Source of the DNA: Bacteroidota bacterium
GTDB taxonomy: Bacteria; Bacteroidota; Ignavibacteria; Ignavibacteriales; Melioribacteraceae
DNA length: 64,000 nt
Direction: 5' to 3'
Assembly: GCA_018818065.1 (NCBI GenBank)
Contig: JAHISV010000008.1
Span: forward strand, 310,001 to 374,000
Every line of letters starts with the position of its first letter. Within the stretch, counting starts at the first letter, position 1. Below the pieces are notes generated by a model. The model ran no database searches, was not told the origin of the DNA, and saw only the letters and a list, made by a program, of their open reading frames with translations. Positions 46,659 through 56,494 of the stretch are shown one piece after another. The translations under genes and the position numbers were made by a program.

Positions 46659-47759
46659 CTATCTACCTTCAGCTAATCTGATTGCATGTTCTGCAATAAC
46701 TTTTGCCGCATCTGATTTTGAAAAACTTTTAATATTTTGTTTATAAAGGTCAAGCCGTTGTTCATCATTCATAAGTTCAACAACTCTGGGTAGGAACTCT
46801 GTAGCCAATTTGGAATCTTCTAATAGTTCGGCTGCATTTCCCTCTTTAAGAGCTATTGCATTTTTGTATTGATGGTTTTCAGCAACATTTGGCGATGGCA
46901 CAAAAAGAACAGGAACGCCTAAATATGCTACTTCTGCTATGGTCGTGGCACCTGCTCTTGCAACCACAAGATCAGCAGCCGAATAAGCTGCCGACATATC
47001 ATCAACAAACTCTAACACCTTTACCTTTGCGCTCTTATACTTTTTATATTGCTCGTAATAAAGTTTGCCGGTCTGCCAGATAAGCTGCGTATTTGCTGCA
47101 GTCAGCTCATCAATATTATCAGCTACACAGGCATTTAATGATTTAGCGCCCAAGCTGCCGCCGGTAATAAATATCGTTTTCTTTTTTGCATCCAACCCGA
47201 AATGTAATGCTGATGCAGCTTTATCTTTAGTTTCAAGGTTTATCCTAACCGGATTACCTGATAAGAACAATTTAGACTGAACCCGAAAATATTTTCTTGA
47301 CTGCTCGAAGCTTATATGAATTTCATCAGCTTTTTTATCAAGCATTCTGTTGGTAATACCGGGATAACTATTCTGTTCAAGCAGCATAATCTTCGAGCCA
47401 AGAACTGTTCCGCCCCAAACAACCGGGCCTGCTACATATGACCCTGCACCGATTACAACGCGCGGCTTGAACCTCATATTTATTAATAGTGATTGAGTCA
47501 GTCCTACCAGCAGTTTTACAGGAAACAATAGATTTTTTATAGTCAATTGCCTGGAAAAACCACTTATCCAGATTGATTTAAAATTATAACCAAGAGCCGG
47601 AACGACGCTTGCTTCTATTTTATTACTGGTTCCCACAAAAAGGATTTCTGCTTCGGGAAGTAGTTTTTTTATCTGTTGTGCTACAGCAATAAGTGGATAC
47701 AGATGACCACCTGTTCCACCACCCGCAAAGATAAAACGATATATTCTATTCCCGGTCAC
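46659..47759 (-). CDS. murG: UDP-GlcNAc:lipid I N-acetylglucosaminyltransferase
   Basis: This 366-residue GT28 protein has the first glycine-rich loop FAGGGTGGHLYPLIAVA, the second GSLGAKSLN, and the donor-site segment VVARAGATTIAEVAYLGVP. It makes lipid II at the inner face of the membrane. The start is GTG within a four-base GTGA overlap with ftsW. The 3' end is 14 bases before murC. Confidence 0.96.
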   Translation of the reverse strand: MTGNRIYRFIFAGGGTGGHLYPLIAVAQQIKKLLPEAEILFVGTSNKIEASVVPALGYNFKSIWISGFSRQLTIKNLLFPVKLLVGLTQSLLINMRFKPRVVIGAGSYVAGPVVWGGTVLGSKIMLLEQNSYPGITNRMLDKKADEIHISFEQSRKYFRVQSKLFLSGNPVRINLETKDKAASALHFGLDAKKKTIFITGGSLGAKSLNACVADNIDELTAANTQLIWQTGKLYYEQYKKYKSAKVKVLEFVDDMSAAYSAADLVVARAGATTIAEVAYLGVPVLFVPSPNVAENHQYKNAIALKEGNAAELLEDSKLATEFLPRVVELMNDEQRLDLYKQNIKSFSKSDAAKVIAEHAIRLAEGR

Positions 47760-48868
47760 GCGGTACTTTCCTCCGGAATCCTTTGAGTCTTCAGATATTC
47801 ATTTCCAATGTTTATCAGTATGCCAACAGATATCCCAAAAAGAATAATTGATGTACCACCGAAACTAATGAAAGGCAGTGTTATACCTGTTGTTGGTAAA
47901 AGCCCGGTAACTACTCCGGCATTAATAAAAGCGCTGATAATAATGTTGAAGGAAAGTCCAAATGCCAAAAGCGAACCAAACCTGTCAACAGCTTTCAGGG
48001 CTATTATCAATCCAACGATAAAGATTAACAGATAGACAAGTAAAGTCACGACGGTTCCAATAAAACCAAATTCCTCACCGAGAACAGAGAAGATAAAGTC
48101 GCCATAAGATTCAGGTAGGAAAAGATCACTTTGTCTGCTCATGCCAATACCAATACCAAAAGGTCCGCCGCTACCCAGAGCAATTTTAGCCTGAGTAACC
48201 TGAATATTTGCCTCGCCTCCACCTTCCTGCAAGCTTGAAATAAATCCCATTATTCTTGATCGTGAATGCGGCATCATCATCATTAACCCTGCACTACAAA
48301 CCCCGGTTATTGTTACGGTGCCTATAATGTGTTTGAACCGTGCTCCGCCCACATACATAATTGTAAAGGATAAAAACATAATTATTACTGCAGTACTCAT
48401 GTTAGGCTGAAGAACTATGAGTCCGCTGATTGCAAATATCCAGATAAGAGGATATACAAAACCGGTACCGAAACTTTTTATTTTATCCCCTTTGTCATCT
48501 ATCAAAGCAGCTAAGTGCATAATTAGGGCAAGCTTTGCTAATCCTGAAGGCTGGAATCTGATAGGACCCAACGCCAACCACCTTGAAGCGCCGTTATAAT
48601 GGGGCATAAATAATGTTATTATTAACAGCAGAATTACCGAGAACAAGAAATATTTGCTATAGTTTTTGAAAACCTCATACTTAACAAACGCAAATACAAA
48701 CATCAGCAATATCGCAATTATCACTTTTACAGAATGACTGTTGAAAAGGAAATAAAGATTATTAAACCTTACCTGGCTATAAGTATTGCTGGAACTGAAT
48801 ACTAATATTAGTCCCAGAATAATAAGTCCTGTTACCGCAACTAATAAGAATCTAATCATATTTTTCAT
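47756..48868 (-). CDS. ftsW: SEDS-family peptidoglycan glycosyltransferase FtsW
   Basis: This 370-residue protein has about ten membrane spans, the SEDS motifs HYNGASRWLALGPIRFQPSGLAKLALI and the C-terminal TTGITLPFISFGGTS. FtsW polymerises lipid II at the septum together with FtsI, which is encoded in the same cluster. The position between murD and murG favours FtsW over RodA. It is linked to murD by ATGA. Confidence 0.95.
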   Translation of the reverse strand: MKNMIRFLLVAVTGLIILGLILVFSSSNTYSQVRFNNLYFLFNSHSVKVIIAILLMFVFAFVKYEVFKNYSKYFLFSVILLLIITLFMPHYNGASRWLALGPIRFQPSGLAKLALIMHLAALIDDKGDKIKSFGTGFVYPLIWIFAISGLIVLQPNMSTAVIIMFLSFTIMYVGGARFKHIIGTVTITGVCSAGLMMMMPHSRSRIMGFISSLQEGGGEANIQVTQAKIALGSGGPFGIGIGMSRQSDLFLPESYGDFIFSVLGEEFGFIGTVVTLLVYLLIFIVGLIIALKAVDRFGSLLAFGLSFNIIISAFINAGVVTGLLPTTGITLPFISFGGTSIILFGISVGILINIGNEYLKTQRIPEESTA

Positions 48869-50217
48869 TCAGGTAACCTCATAACTGCTTCCTTAAATAC
48901 TTTCCCTCTGTGTTCATAATCATCAAACATGTCAAAGCTGGCACACGCCGGAGAAAGAAGTACGATTGAATTTTCAGCGGCTTCTTTTCTTGCCGATTGA
49001 ACAGCATCCTCTAAAGTTTCTTTAATTTCTACGTCAACAACATCAGAGAAATAATTGGAGACTTTTTTAGCGGAAGAACCAATAGCATAAATCTTTTTCA
49101 CATTCTGTTTTACTGATTCAAAAATCAAACTGTAATCATTACCCTTATCCTTGCCGCCCAGAATCAAATAAAGTGGTTTATCAAAACTTCTTAGAGCAAA
49201 CCATACGGAATCAACATTTGTTGCCTTTGAATCATTTATGTACTCAACTGCATCAACTTTTCTAACAAATTCCAGTCTATGTTCAACACCCGGGAAGGTA
49301 GAAAATGCTTCTTTAATTTTTTCACTATTAAGATTAAATATCTTTGCAAAGCAGACCACGGCTAACGCGTTGGCAATATTATGTTCTCCCCTTATGCTTA
49401 AATCTGAAGAAGAGCATATAATCTCCTCGGTGTTATCATTCGCATAAACAAAAGAATCCATATTCAAATAAGAACCTCTTTCAATTTTATGTTTTACTGA
49501 AAATGTAAGGTTCCGGGCTGATGATTTCCCTTTCGATTTGCTGAGTTTTAAATCATCATCATTTGATATATAATAATCACTTTCAATTTGATTGGAGAAT
49601 ATTCTTAACTTTGCCTCAGAATAACGATTAAAACTACCTCCATATCTATCCAGATGATCAGGTGTAAGATTTAGAATAGCGCTGACCTTTGGATGAAAGT
49701 TTTTTATAAAATCGAGTTGGAAACTTGAAACCTCTAAGGCAACAACTTCCCCTTTTTTCACCTCAAGCACTACATCTGAAAAAGCTCTGCCAATATTACC
49801 AGCCAAATGAGTTTTTAATCCGCAATGATTAAACACATGTGCCGTTAGCATTGTCGTAGTAGTTTTACCGTTACTACCGGTAATTGCAATAATATCGCCT
49901 TCACAAAAACTTGCAGCCAGTTCCAATTCACTTATTACTTCGATCCCTTTTTCAAGAGCCTCGACCATAACTTTTGCATTGGATGGAACACCCGGACTTG
50001 TAACTATAAAATCACAATCATATACTTTGTCCGTATGACCGCCGGCTTCGAAATTAATGCCAGCCTCAGTCAGAACATCAAAACTAGCTGATAGTTTTTC
50101 ATACGGCACCATGTCACTAACGAATGGAATGCCGCCAAGTTTCTTTATTAACTTCGCAGCTGCTATTCCACTTCTAACCGCACCTAGAATTGTAATATGT
50201 TTATTCTTTATATCCAT
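48865..50217 (-). CDS. murD: UDP-N-acetylmuramoylalanine--D-glutamate ligase
   Basis: This 450-residue Mur ligase has the Rossmann N-terminus ITILGAVRSGIAAAKLI, the ATP loop ITGSNGKTTTTMLTAH near residue 115, LNLTPDHLDRYG, and YINDSKATNVDSV. It adds D-Glu to UDP-MurNAc-L-Ala. Its ATG overlaps the mraY stop by one base, and its stop overlaps the ftsW start. Confidence 0.96.
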   Translation of the reverse strand: MDIKNKHITILGAVRSGIAAAKLIKKLGGIPFVSDMVPYEKLSASFDVLTEAGINFEAGGHTDKVYDCDFIVTSPGVPSNAKVMVEALEKGIEVISELELAASFCEGDIIAITGSNGKTTTTMLTAHVFNHCGLKTHLAGNIGRAFSDVVLEVKKGEVVALEVSSFQLDFIKNFHPKVSAILNLTPDHLDRYGGSFNRYSEAKLRIFSNQIESDYYISNDDDLKLSKSKGKSSARNLTFSVKHKIERGSYLNMDSFVYANDNTEEIICSSSDLSIRGEHNIANALAVVCFAKIFNLNSEKIKEAFSTFPGVEHRLEFVRKVDAVEYINDSKATNVDSVWFALRSFDKPLYLILGGKDKGNDYSLIFESVKQNVKKIYAIGSSAKKVSNYFSDVVDVEIKETLEDAVQSARKEAAENSIVLLSPACASFDMFDDYEHRGKVFKEAVMRLPE

Positions 50218-51326
50218 TATCTCGCTTTAAATGAGGCAAGACTGATTATTGCCAATAGTATTGTAACTATATAAAATCTGATAACTATCTTCGGTTCAGC
50301 CCATCCCATCAGTTCATAATGATGGTGGAGAGGGCTCATCTTAAATATGCGTCTTCCTTGTCCATACTTCTTTTTTGTATACTTGAAATAAGTGGTCTGA
50401 ATTATTACAGAAGATATTTCAATAAAATAGATCCCTCCAAGAATAGGAATCAATAATTCTTTTTTAATTAGAATTGCCATTATCCCAAATGCACCGCCAA
50501 GTGCAAGCGAACCTGTATCACCCATAAAAATTTGGGCCGGATAAAAATTGAACCATAGAAATCCAAGTCCGGCCCCAATTAGAGCAGCAATAAATACTGT
50601 CAATTCACCTGAGCCAGGTAAGTAGATAATGTTTAAGTAATCTGCATAAATTACGTTGCCGGATACATAGCTTAGAATTGCCATGGCAAGCATTACAATA
50701 ACCATAGTGCCAATGGCTAAGCCGTCTAAGCCGTCTGTAAGGTTTACAGCATTACTGGTAGCGGTGATGATAAAAATTACCGCCGGGATGTATAGATAGG
50801 AAAAATCAAAATTCAAATTCTTAAAAAATGGTAATGTTGTTTGTGTATTGAATTCCTGAAATTCAGGCAAATAATAAATGCATAATCCAACAACCAATCC
50901 AATTAAAATCTGACCAATCAACTTATATCTGGCAATCAGTCCCTTGGAATATTTTTTCACTACTTTAAGATAATCATCAACAAAACCAACAAAACCAAGC
51001 CACAGAGTTCCAACAACCACTAAAATTATATAAGTACTTGTAATATCTGCCCACAGCAAAACAGGTATAAAAACACATATAAGAATTATGATACCACCCA
51101 TAGTTGGTGTGCCGGCTTTTGAAAGATGAGACTGCGGACCCTCTTCGCGTATTGTCTCACCAATCTGTTTCTTTCGAAGGTACGTAATGACTTTTGGTCC
51201 AACGTAGAACGAAAGAATCAAAGCAGTTATAGCAGCCAGTGCAGAACGTGTGGACAAGAATTTGAACATGTCGAATCCTGGCGGACTAAAGTTTTTATTG
51301 ATATAGTCAAATAGATAGTAAAACAT
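50217..51326 (-). CDS. mraY: Phospho-MurNAc-pentapeptide translocase
   Basis: This 369-residue membrane enzyme has ten spans, the catalytic aspartate motifs FVDDYLK and NLTDGLDGLAIG, and the MraY-specific loop SPLHHHYELMGW. It transfers phospho-MurNAc-pentapeptide to undecaprenyl phosphate (lipid I). It lies two bases after murF and overlaps murD by one base. Confidence 0.97.
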   Translation of the reverse strand: MFYYLFDYINKNFSPPGFDMFKFLSTRSALAAITALILSFYVGPKVITYLRKKQIGETIREEGPQSHLSKAGTPTMGGIIILICVFIPVLLWADITSTYIILVVVGTLWLGFVGFVDDYLKVVKKYSKGLIARYKLIGQILIGLVVGLCIYYLPEFQEFNTQTTLPFFKNLNFDFSYLYIPAVIFIITATSNAVNLTDGLDGLAIGTMVIVMLAMAILSYVSGNVIYADYLNIIYLPGSGELTVFIAALIGAGLGFLWFNFYPAQIFMGDTGSLALGGAFGIMAILIKKELLIPILGGIYFIEISSVIIQTTYFKYTKKKYGQGRRIFKMSPLHHHYELMGWAEPKIVIRFYIVTILLAIISLASFKAR

Positions 51327-51327
51327 A

Positions 51328-52713
51328 TCAGCCTCTATCCTTTAATACAGAAACAAATTCTTCCATTTTCATTCCACGTGAACCTTTTACAAAAATCACA
51401 TAGTCGTTCAACGACACTTTTTCTAACTCTTGTTTTAGTAAATGCCTTTGATCGTAATGAGCAGCATCAATTTTATTTTTGATAAGCTTGTCATTCAATT
51501 TTTTCATGAATGGACCGATGGTCATAACTTTAAGATTTTTAATGCCCTTAAAACTATCAGCTAAATCCGAGTGCAGATTTGCTGATGAGTTGCCTAGCTC
51601 AAACATGTCGCCTAAAACCACAAGTTTCTTTTTGTAGCTTTTAATCTTTCTCAATAAATCCAGTCCTGCTCTTACAGAATCCGGACTTGCGTTATATGTA
51701 TCATCTATCAACATAAATTCTTTGTATATCTTACTTTCCAATCTACCATGGTAAGGCAGAAGCTTTTTAGTTCCAGCCAGAATATCTTTTTCCGTTAATC
51801 CCATTTCAAAAGCAATTGAAATTGCCAGCAAATAATTTTTCGCACTCGAGATTCCCAGTAGAGGAAGAGTAACATCGAAATTATCATTACCGAAAATAAC
51901 ATTGAGTTTCGTTCTGCCGTCCTCAGTAAAACCAAGCATTTTAGCCTTGCAATCTACTCTTCCCTTAAAACCGTACTTTATTACATTTTTATATTTCTTA
52001 ATTTCCTCTGCAAGAAGAACATCGTCAACATTAATTAACACTTTACCGTCATTTGAATCAGCTTGTTCGAGCAGGGCTGATTTTTCTTTAAGAACACCTT
52101 TCCTGTTTTTTAAAAACTCAAGGTGCGAGTCACCAATATTGGTAATTGCCGCGATGTCAGGGATAGCAATTTTGGCTGTGTATTCTATTTCGCCAAAATG
52201 ATTGGTGCCATGCTCTATTACAACAGCATCGTGTTTATCACTGCATTCAAATATTGTTTTAGGCACGCCAATATGATTGTTATCATTAGCTGCTGACTTG
52301 TGCACGTTATACTTTTCACTTAAAAGCGTGTGAAGTATTTCTTTAGTTGAAGTTTTACCATTACTACCAGTAATAGAAATTACTTTAAGGGCTAGTTTTT
52401 TGCGCCAGATGCTGGCTAACTCGCCATATGCCTTTGTTGTATCTTTTACTGCAATGATGGTCACATCTAAGTCATCTAAGCTTTTCAGCCGTCTGCTATT
52501 AATAACAACAGCACCAGCGCCCTTTTTTACAGCCTCGGCAATAAATTTATGACCGTCAAACTTCAATCCTTTAATTGCAAAAAAGATAGACCCTTTCTTC
52601 ACGGACCTTGAATCCATGCTAACGTCTGAAGTCGCCTTGTAACTGTCAGGATTATAAATAACCGCTGATTCGAGGTCAAACAGATCTTCGATATTTATTT
52701 TTGATTTACGCAT
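51328..52713 (-). CDS. murF: UDP-MurNAc-tripeptide--D-alanyl-D-alanine ligase
   Basis: This Mur ligase of 461 residues starts at the ATG at 52713; a TTG start at 52728 is possible but lies deeper inside murE. It has DSRSVKKGSIFFAI, the ATP loop ITGSNGKTSTKE, EHGTNHFGEIEY and DDTYNASPDSVRAGL, the last being MurF-specific. It adds D-Ala-D-Ala to complete the pentapeptide. The ddl gene is not within this cluster. Confidence 0.95.
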   Translation of the reverse strand: MRKSKINIEDLFDLESAVIYNPDSYKATSDVSMDSRSVKKGSIFFAIKGLKFDGHKFIAEAVKKGAGAVVINSRRLKSLDDLDVTIIAVKDTTKAYGELASIWRKKLALKVISITGSNGKTSTKEILHTLLSEKYNVHKSAANDNNHIGVPKTIFECSDKHDAVVIEHGTNHFGEIEYTAKIAIPDIAAITNIGDSHLEFLKNRKGVLKEKSALLEQADSNDGKVLINVDDVLLAEEIKKYKNVIKYGFKGRVDCKAKMLGFTEDGRTKLNVIFGNDNFDVTLPLLGISSAKNYLLAISIAFEMGLTEKDILAGTKKLLPYHGRLESKIYKEFMLIDDTYNASPDSVRAGLDLLRKIKSYKKKLVVLGDMFELGNSSANLHSDLADSFKGIKNLKVMTIGPFMKKLNDKLIKNKIDAAHYDQRHLLKQELEKVSLNDYVIFVKGSRGMKMEEFVSVLKDRG

Positions 52714-54175
52714 GTAAATATTTTTCAACTATTTCTTTATCACTAAAGTGTGTACGTACTCCATTAACTTCCTGATAATCTTCATGCCCTTTCCCGGCAA
52801 TCAGAACTACAGCATTACCAGGGGATTCTAATACTGCTGATTTTATTGCCTCTTCTCTATCAGCATTCACACTGTAAGTATCAACGCCAATGCCTTTCTT
52901 AACGTCCTCAATTATTTCAAGAGGGTCTTCTGTTCTCGGGTTATCCGAGGTTAGTATAGCATAGTCGCTCATTTCGGTAGCAATTTTGCCCATAACAGGA
53001 CGCTTCGTTTTATCTCTGTCACCGCCACAACCAAACACAGTATAGATTGGTCTTTCGCCATGCACTATATGCTGCAAAGCACCTAATGCCTGCTTCAAAC
53101 TATCGGAAGTGTGTGAATAATCAACCAGAACATATTTATCATCCCTGTTAATTACTTCCATTCTTCCGGGAATTTGAGGCACACCACTAATAACTTTTGC
53201 AACTTTTGTCGGTTCAACACCCAACAGAACCCCGCAAGCAAACGCGGCGGTTAAATTGTACGCGTTGAATTCTCCAATTAGTTTTGTACTAACCTTAAAT
53301 TCACTGTCTTTATAAATAATGCAAAATCTGGTGCCGGTTATATCATATTCAATTTTACTAATTCTGAAATCGGCAGATTCAAATTTTCCAAAGGAAACTT
53401 TTTTTGCCTTCGTGTCAGCGACAATATTTTCTCCGTTAGGATCATCCAAATTGAATACAGCAAACGAATTTTCATCTAACATATCGAAAAGTATTTTTTT
53501 GCTCTTCAGGTAGTTCTCAGCTGTTTCATGGTAATCCATGTGATCGGAGGTAAGGTTCATGAATACGCCAACATTAAACCTAAGCTTATGAACACGCTTA
53601 AGAGCAAGTCCGTGTGATGAAACTTCCATGGCACAATGCTTTATTCCTTTGTTAACCATACTTCTCAAAAAGCTATTTATCTCATGCGATTGGGGTGTAG
53701 TCAATTTTGATTTGTACTCTGTATCCCCAACGGAATTTGTGATAGTTCCAAGTAATCCGGCTGAACCATATACTGATTTAAGCAAATGTTTCAGACAGAA
53801 TGTTGTTGTCGTTTTACCTTTTGTTCCCGTAACACCAATCATAATAAGCTTTTCAGAGGGAAGTCCATAAAAAGCCGCCGACATTTCTGCCAGTGCCTGT
53901 CTGCTATCTTCAACAAGAATTTTGACTACTCCATTAACTCTAAAGTATTCATCCGGTAACACTTCATTATTCTCAAGAACAACCGCTATAGCACCTTTAT
54001 TAATTGCGCTTTCTATAAATTTATGTCCATCCATCTTAAAACCCGAAATGGCAAAAAACAGAGAATTTGGCTCAACAGCCCGGGAGTCAAGTATAAGTTT
54101 TTCAATCTCTTTTCTCTCCGGTTGGCCAGTCACCTGTAAAACTTTTACGCTATTTAGGATTTCAGCTAAATTCAT
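52706..54175 (-). CDS. murE: UDP-MurNAc-L-alanyl-D-glutamate--meso-DAP ligase
   Basis: This 489-residue Mur ligase has DSRAVEPNSLFFAI, the ATP loop GVTGTKGKTTTTF, the TTPQSHEINSFL segment and the late SDNPRTEDPLEII. The DNPR motif is typical of enzymes that add meso-diaminopimelate rather than lysine. The start overlaps the ftsI stop by one base (TAATG) and the stop overlaps murF. Confidence 0.96.
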   Translation of the reverse strand: MNLAEILNSVKVLQVTGQPERKEIEKLILDSRAVEPNSLFFAISGFKMDGHKFIESAINKGAIAVVLENNEVLPDEYFRVNGVVKILVEDSRQALAEMSAAFYGLPSEKLIMIGVTGTKGKTTTTFCLKHLLKSVYGSAGLLGTITNSVGDTEYKSKLTTPQSHEINSFLRSMVNKGIKHCAMEVSSHGLALKRVHKLRFNVGVFMNLTSDHMDYHETAENYLKSKKILFDMLDENSFAVFNLDDPNGENIVADTKAKKVSFGKFESADFRISKIEYDITGTRFCIIYKDSEFKVSTKLIGEFNAYNLTAAFACGVLLGVEPTKVAKVISGVPQIPGRMEVINRDDKYVLVDYSHTSDSLKQALGALQHIVHGERPIYTVFGCGGDRDKTKRPVMGKIATEMSDYAILTSDNPRTEDPLEIIEDVKKGIGVDTYSVNADREEAIKSAVLESPGNAVVLIAGKGHEDYQEVNGVRTHFSDKEIVEKYLHA

Positions 54176-56184
54176 TATTTGCTTTCGCTCTGTTTGCTTT
54201 TTCTATCAAATCTACATTTGATCTCACACGTTTTGCCCTTTTGTATCATAGTTCCGGCGGGAATACTTTGATAAATCACTCTGCCCCTACCCTGCACTTC
54301 TGACTTAAGTCCAAGTTCAGAAATAACTGATACAGCATCACGTACAGAATATCCTCTTAGGTTTGGCATTGTTGATCTGGATGTCACTTTTTCCTTTTCG
54401 TAAAGAGGTTTGTTCTGTTTTTGGGGATTAGCATACTCCTGAACATTTTTACCTGAACTACTGAAAGAAAACCTTTCAAAAATTTTGTATTCGCCTTCTT
54501 CTTTTATCACATTATTTGGAAGAATGTCAATATCACTTTCTACAATTCGCTGCATTGCTCTTTTGAAAATTGGCGCTGCTACAGTTCCACCATATTTACC
54601 ATTCTGTGGGGAATAAACAACTATCAGGCAAACTATTTTAGGATCATCCGCTGGCAAGAAGCCAATAAACGAGGCATTATACTCTTTTTTAGAATATCCT
54701 TCATCAGTCCATCTTTGAGAAGTACCTGTCTTGCCCCCAGCATTCACCCTTTCAATTCCTGCCTCCTGCCCCGTACCCTGTTCAACAACCCCAACCATAA
54801 ATTCTTTAATTTGCTGTGATATCTGCGGCTTAATAACTTTGCGAATTAAAACGGGCTTAATTTCACTGATAGTGTTATTAAACTCGTTGGTGATTTTATT
54901 TACTATGAATGGTTTGTACAATAATCCACCGTTAATTAATGCAGAATAAGCAGTAACCATTTGAAGTGGAGTTACTGCTATTTCATAACCAAAAGACATA
55001 AAAGATTTTGAAGTGCCGGAGTAATTATCCGGCGTTTTTAGCATGCCTGGCACTTCCCCGGGCAAATCAACATAAGTCGGCATACCAAACCCGAAATCCC
55101 TTAAATATTTATAAAACTTTCTGCTATCCAGTCTATCGGCAAGTTTTGTCATTCCAATATTACTAGAGTGCTCAAGTATTTCCCGAACATTAAGTTTTTC
55201 GTATTTGTGATCATCAGTTATTTTTGCGCCTTTAATTTTATATACACCGTTTTCGGTATTAATGACTTCCGACTCTTTGGCTAAGCCCTCATTAAGTATG
55301 GCTGCCATAGTAACTGATTTCATTGTTGATCCCGGTTCATACATATCAGTTATAGAAATATTCTTCCGGTCTATATCATCAAAAACGCTATAATTTTTGG
55401 GATCATAAGTCGGGAAATTAGAAATGGCCAGAATCTCTCCATTCTTTGGATTCATAATAATTCCAACTGCAGATTTCCCTTTTGATTTTTCCAATCCGAA
55501 ATAGAGTTCTTCTTCGAGTATCTGTTGATATGTCTTATTTATAGTAAGATGAACATTTTGCCCGGCAACAGGTTCTAAGGATTGTTCGTCATCCACAGAA
55601 ACTGGTCGCCCAATTACATCTCGTTCTATTCTTTTAAAGCCATCTGTACCGGTTAAAAACTTGTCATATTCATTTTCAATACCTGCGATTCCTTCAAGAT
55701 CTCTGTTAACATATCCAAGCACATGTGCTGCTAAACCGGCATAAGGATAGATCCTTGAATAATCCGCTTCGTAGAAAAGTCCATCAATAGTAATATTTTC
55801 CAGTTGTAGTAATTTATCCCGGTCTGCTTTCTTCCACAGGCAAACATTACCGTTACCGCTTGCTAATATTTTTTTAAAATATTCTTTGTCTTTTCCGAAA
55901 GTTCTTGAGAACACACTGGCAAGAGTATCTTTCTTCCTGTCATTCAACATCCGTGTGTCTGCATAGAATGAAAACTGGTCTTTTGTGTAAACAAGTGTTT
56001 CACCAAATCTGTCAAGAATTAGACCACGCTCGGCTTTTACATGCAGTGTGTCGATCTGCTGTCTGAAAGCTTTTGCGCTGTAGTATTCGTGTTTGGATAT
56101 CTGGATGTCCGCTAATTTGCCGACGAGCACCAGAAAAAACACTACCAGAAAGAAGGCAATTAATAACGCCCTTGACTTATTCAT
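54175..56184 (-). CDS. ftsI: Septal transpeptidase FtsI (PBP3-like) with a C-terminal PASTA domain
   Basis: This 669-residue protein has a short cytoplasmic part, one span (about 8-25), a PBP dimerisation domain and a transpeptidase domain. Active-site motifs are STMK (about residue 287, EPGSTMKSV), SSN (about 341) and KTGT (about 483). One PASTA domain (about 595-655, TMPNLRGYSVRDAV) is followed by a basic tail. It cross-links septal peptidoglycan with FtsW. The PASTA domain resembles SpoVD-type proteins rather than E. coli FtsI. Confidence 0.95.
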   Translation of the reverse strand: MNKSRALLIAFFLVVFFLVLVGKLADIQISKHEYYSAKAFRQQIDTLHVKAERGLILDRFGETLVYTKDQFSFYADTRMLNDRKKDTLASVFSRTFGKDKEYFKKILASGNGNVCLWKKADRDKLLQLENITIDGLFYEADYSRIYPYAGLAAHVLGYVNRDLEGIAGIENEYDKFLTGTDGFKRIERDVIGRPVSVDDEQSLEPVAGQNVHLTINKTYQQILEEELYFGLEKSKGKSAVGIIMNPKNGEILAISNFPTYDPKNYSVFDDIDRKNISITDMYEPGSTMKSVTMAAILNEGLAKESEVINTENGVYKIKGAKITDDHKYEKLNVREILEHSSNIGMTKLADRLDSRKFYKYLRDFGFGMPTYVDLPGEVPGMLKTPDNYSGTSKSFMSFGYEIAVTPLQMVTAYSALINGGLLYKPFIVNKITNEFNNTISEIKPVLIRKVIKPQISQQIKEFMVGVVEQGTGQEAGIERVNAGGKTGTSQRWTDEGYSKKEYNASFIGFLPADDPKIVCLIVVYSPQNGKYGGTVAAPIFKRAMQRIVESDIDILPNNVIKEEGEYKIFERFSFSSSGKNVQEYANPQKQNKPLYEKEKVTSRSTMPNLRGYSVRDAVSVISELGLKSEVQGRGRVIYQSIPAGTMIQKGKTCEIKCRFDRKSKQSESK

Positions 56185-56494
56185 ACTTGTTTTCTACAAT
56201 TTTAGTTATCTGTTCAACTTCGTATTGACTAATTTCGATCACTTTATATGGTCTTTCCGCTTTAACCAGGGCTAATGAATCTGTAGCCAACTTTTGAATT
56301 CGTTCTTCTGAACTTAATCTCTGTACATCCACAATTTTTGATTCGAGATTTGCCAGTCTTTCCATTCTTACTTTTTCCGCTTCCATTTTCAAGTTCATTA
56401 ATGAGCGAACCTCAGCAAAGGTAAATACCTGCAAAAGCAATAATACCGTTAAGGTAATAGCCATAAGAATTAATTTTCTCGTGAATTTGTTCAT
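56177..56494 (-). CDS. ftsL: Probable cell division protein FtsL
   Basis: This 105-residue bitopic protein has a basic N-terminus, one span (about 9-27) and a heptad-like periplasmic coiled coil (about 30-75), the architecture of FtsL. Sequence identity in this family is minimal, so the call rests on size, topology and position between rsmH and ftsI. It overlaps rsmH by four bases and ftsI by eight. Confidence 0.85.
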   Translation of the reverse strand: MNKFTRKLILMAITLTVLLLLQVFTFAEVRSLMNLKMEAEKVRMERLANLESKIVDVQRLSSEERIQKLATDSLALVKAERPYKVIEISQYEVEQITKIVENKYE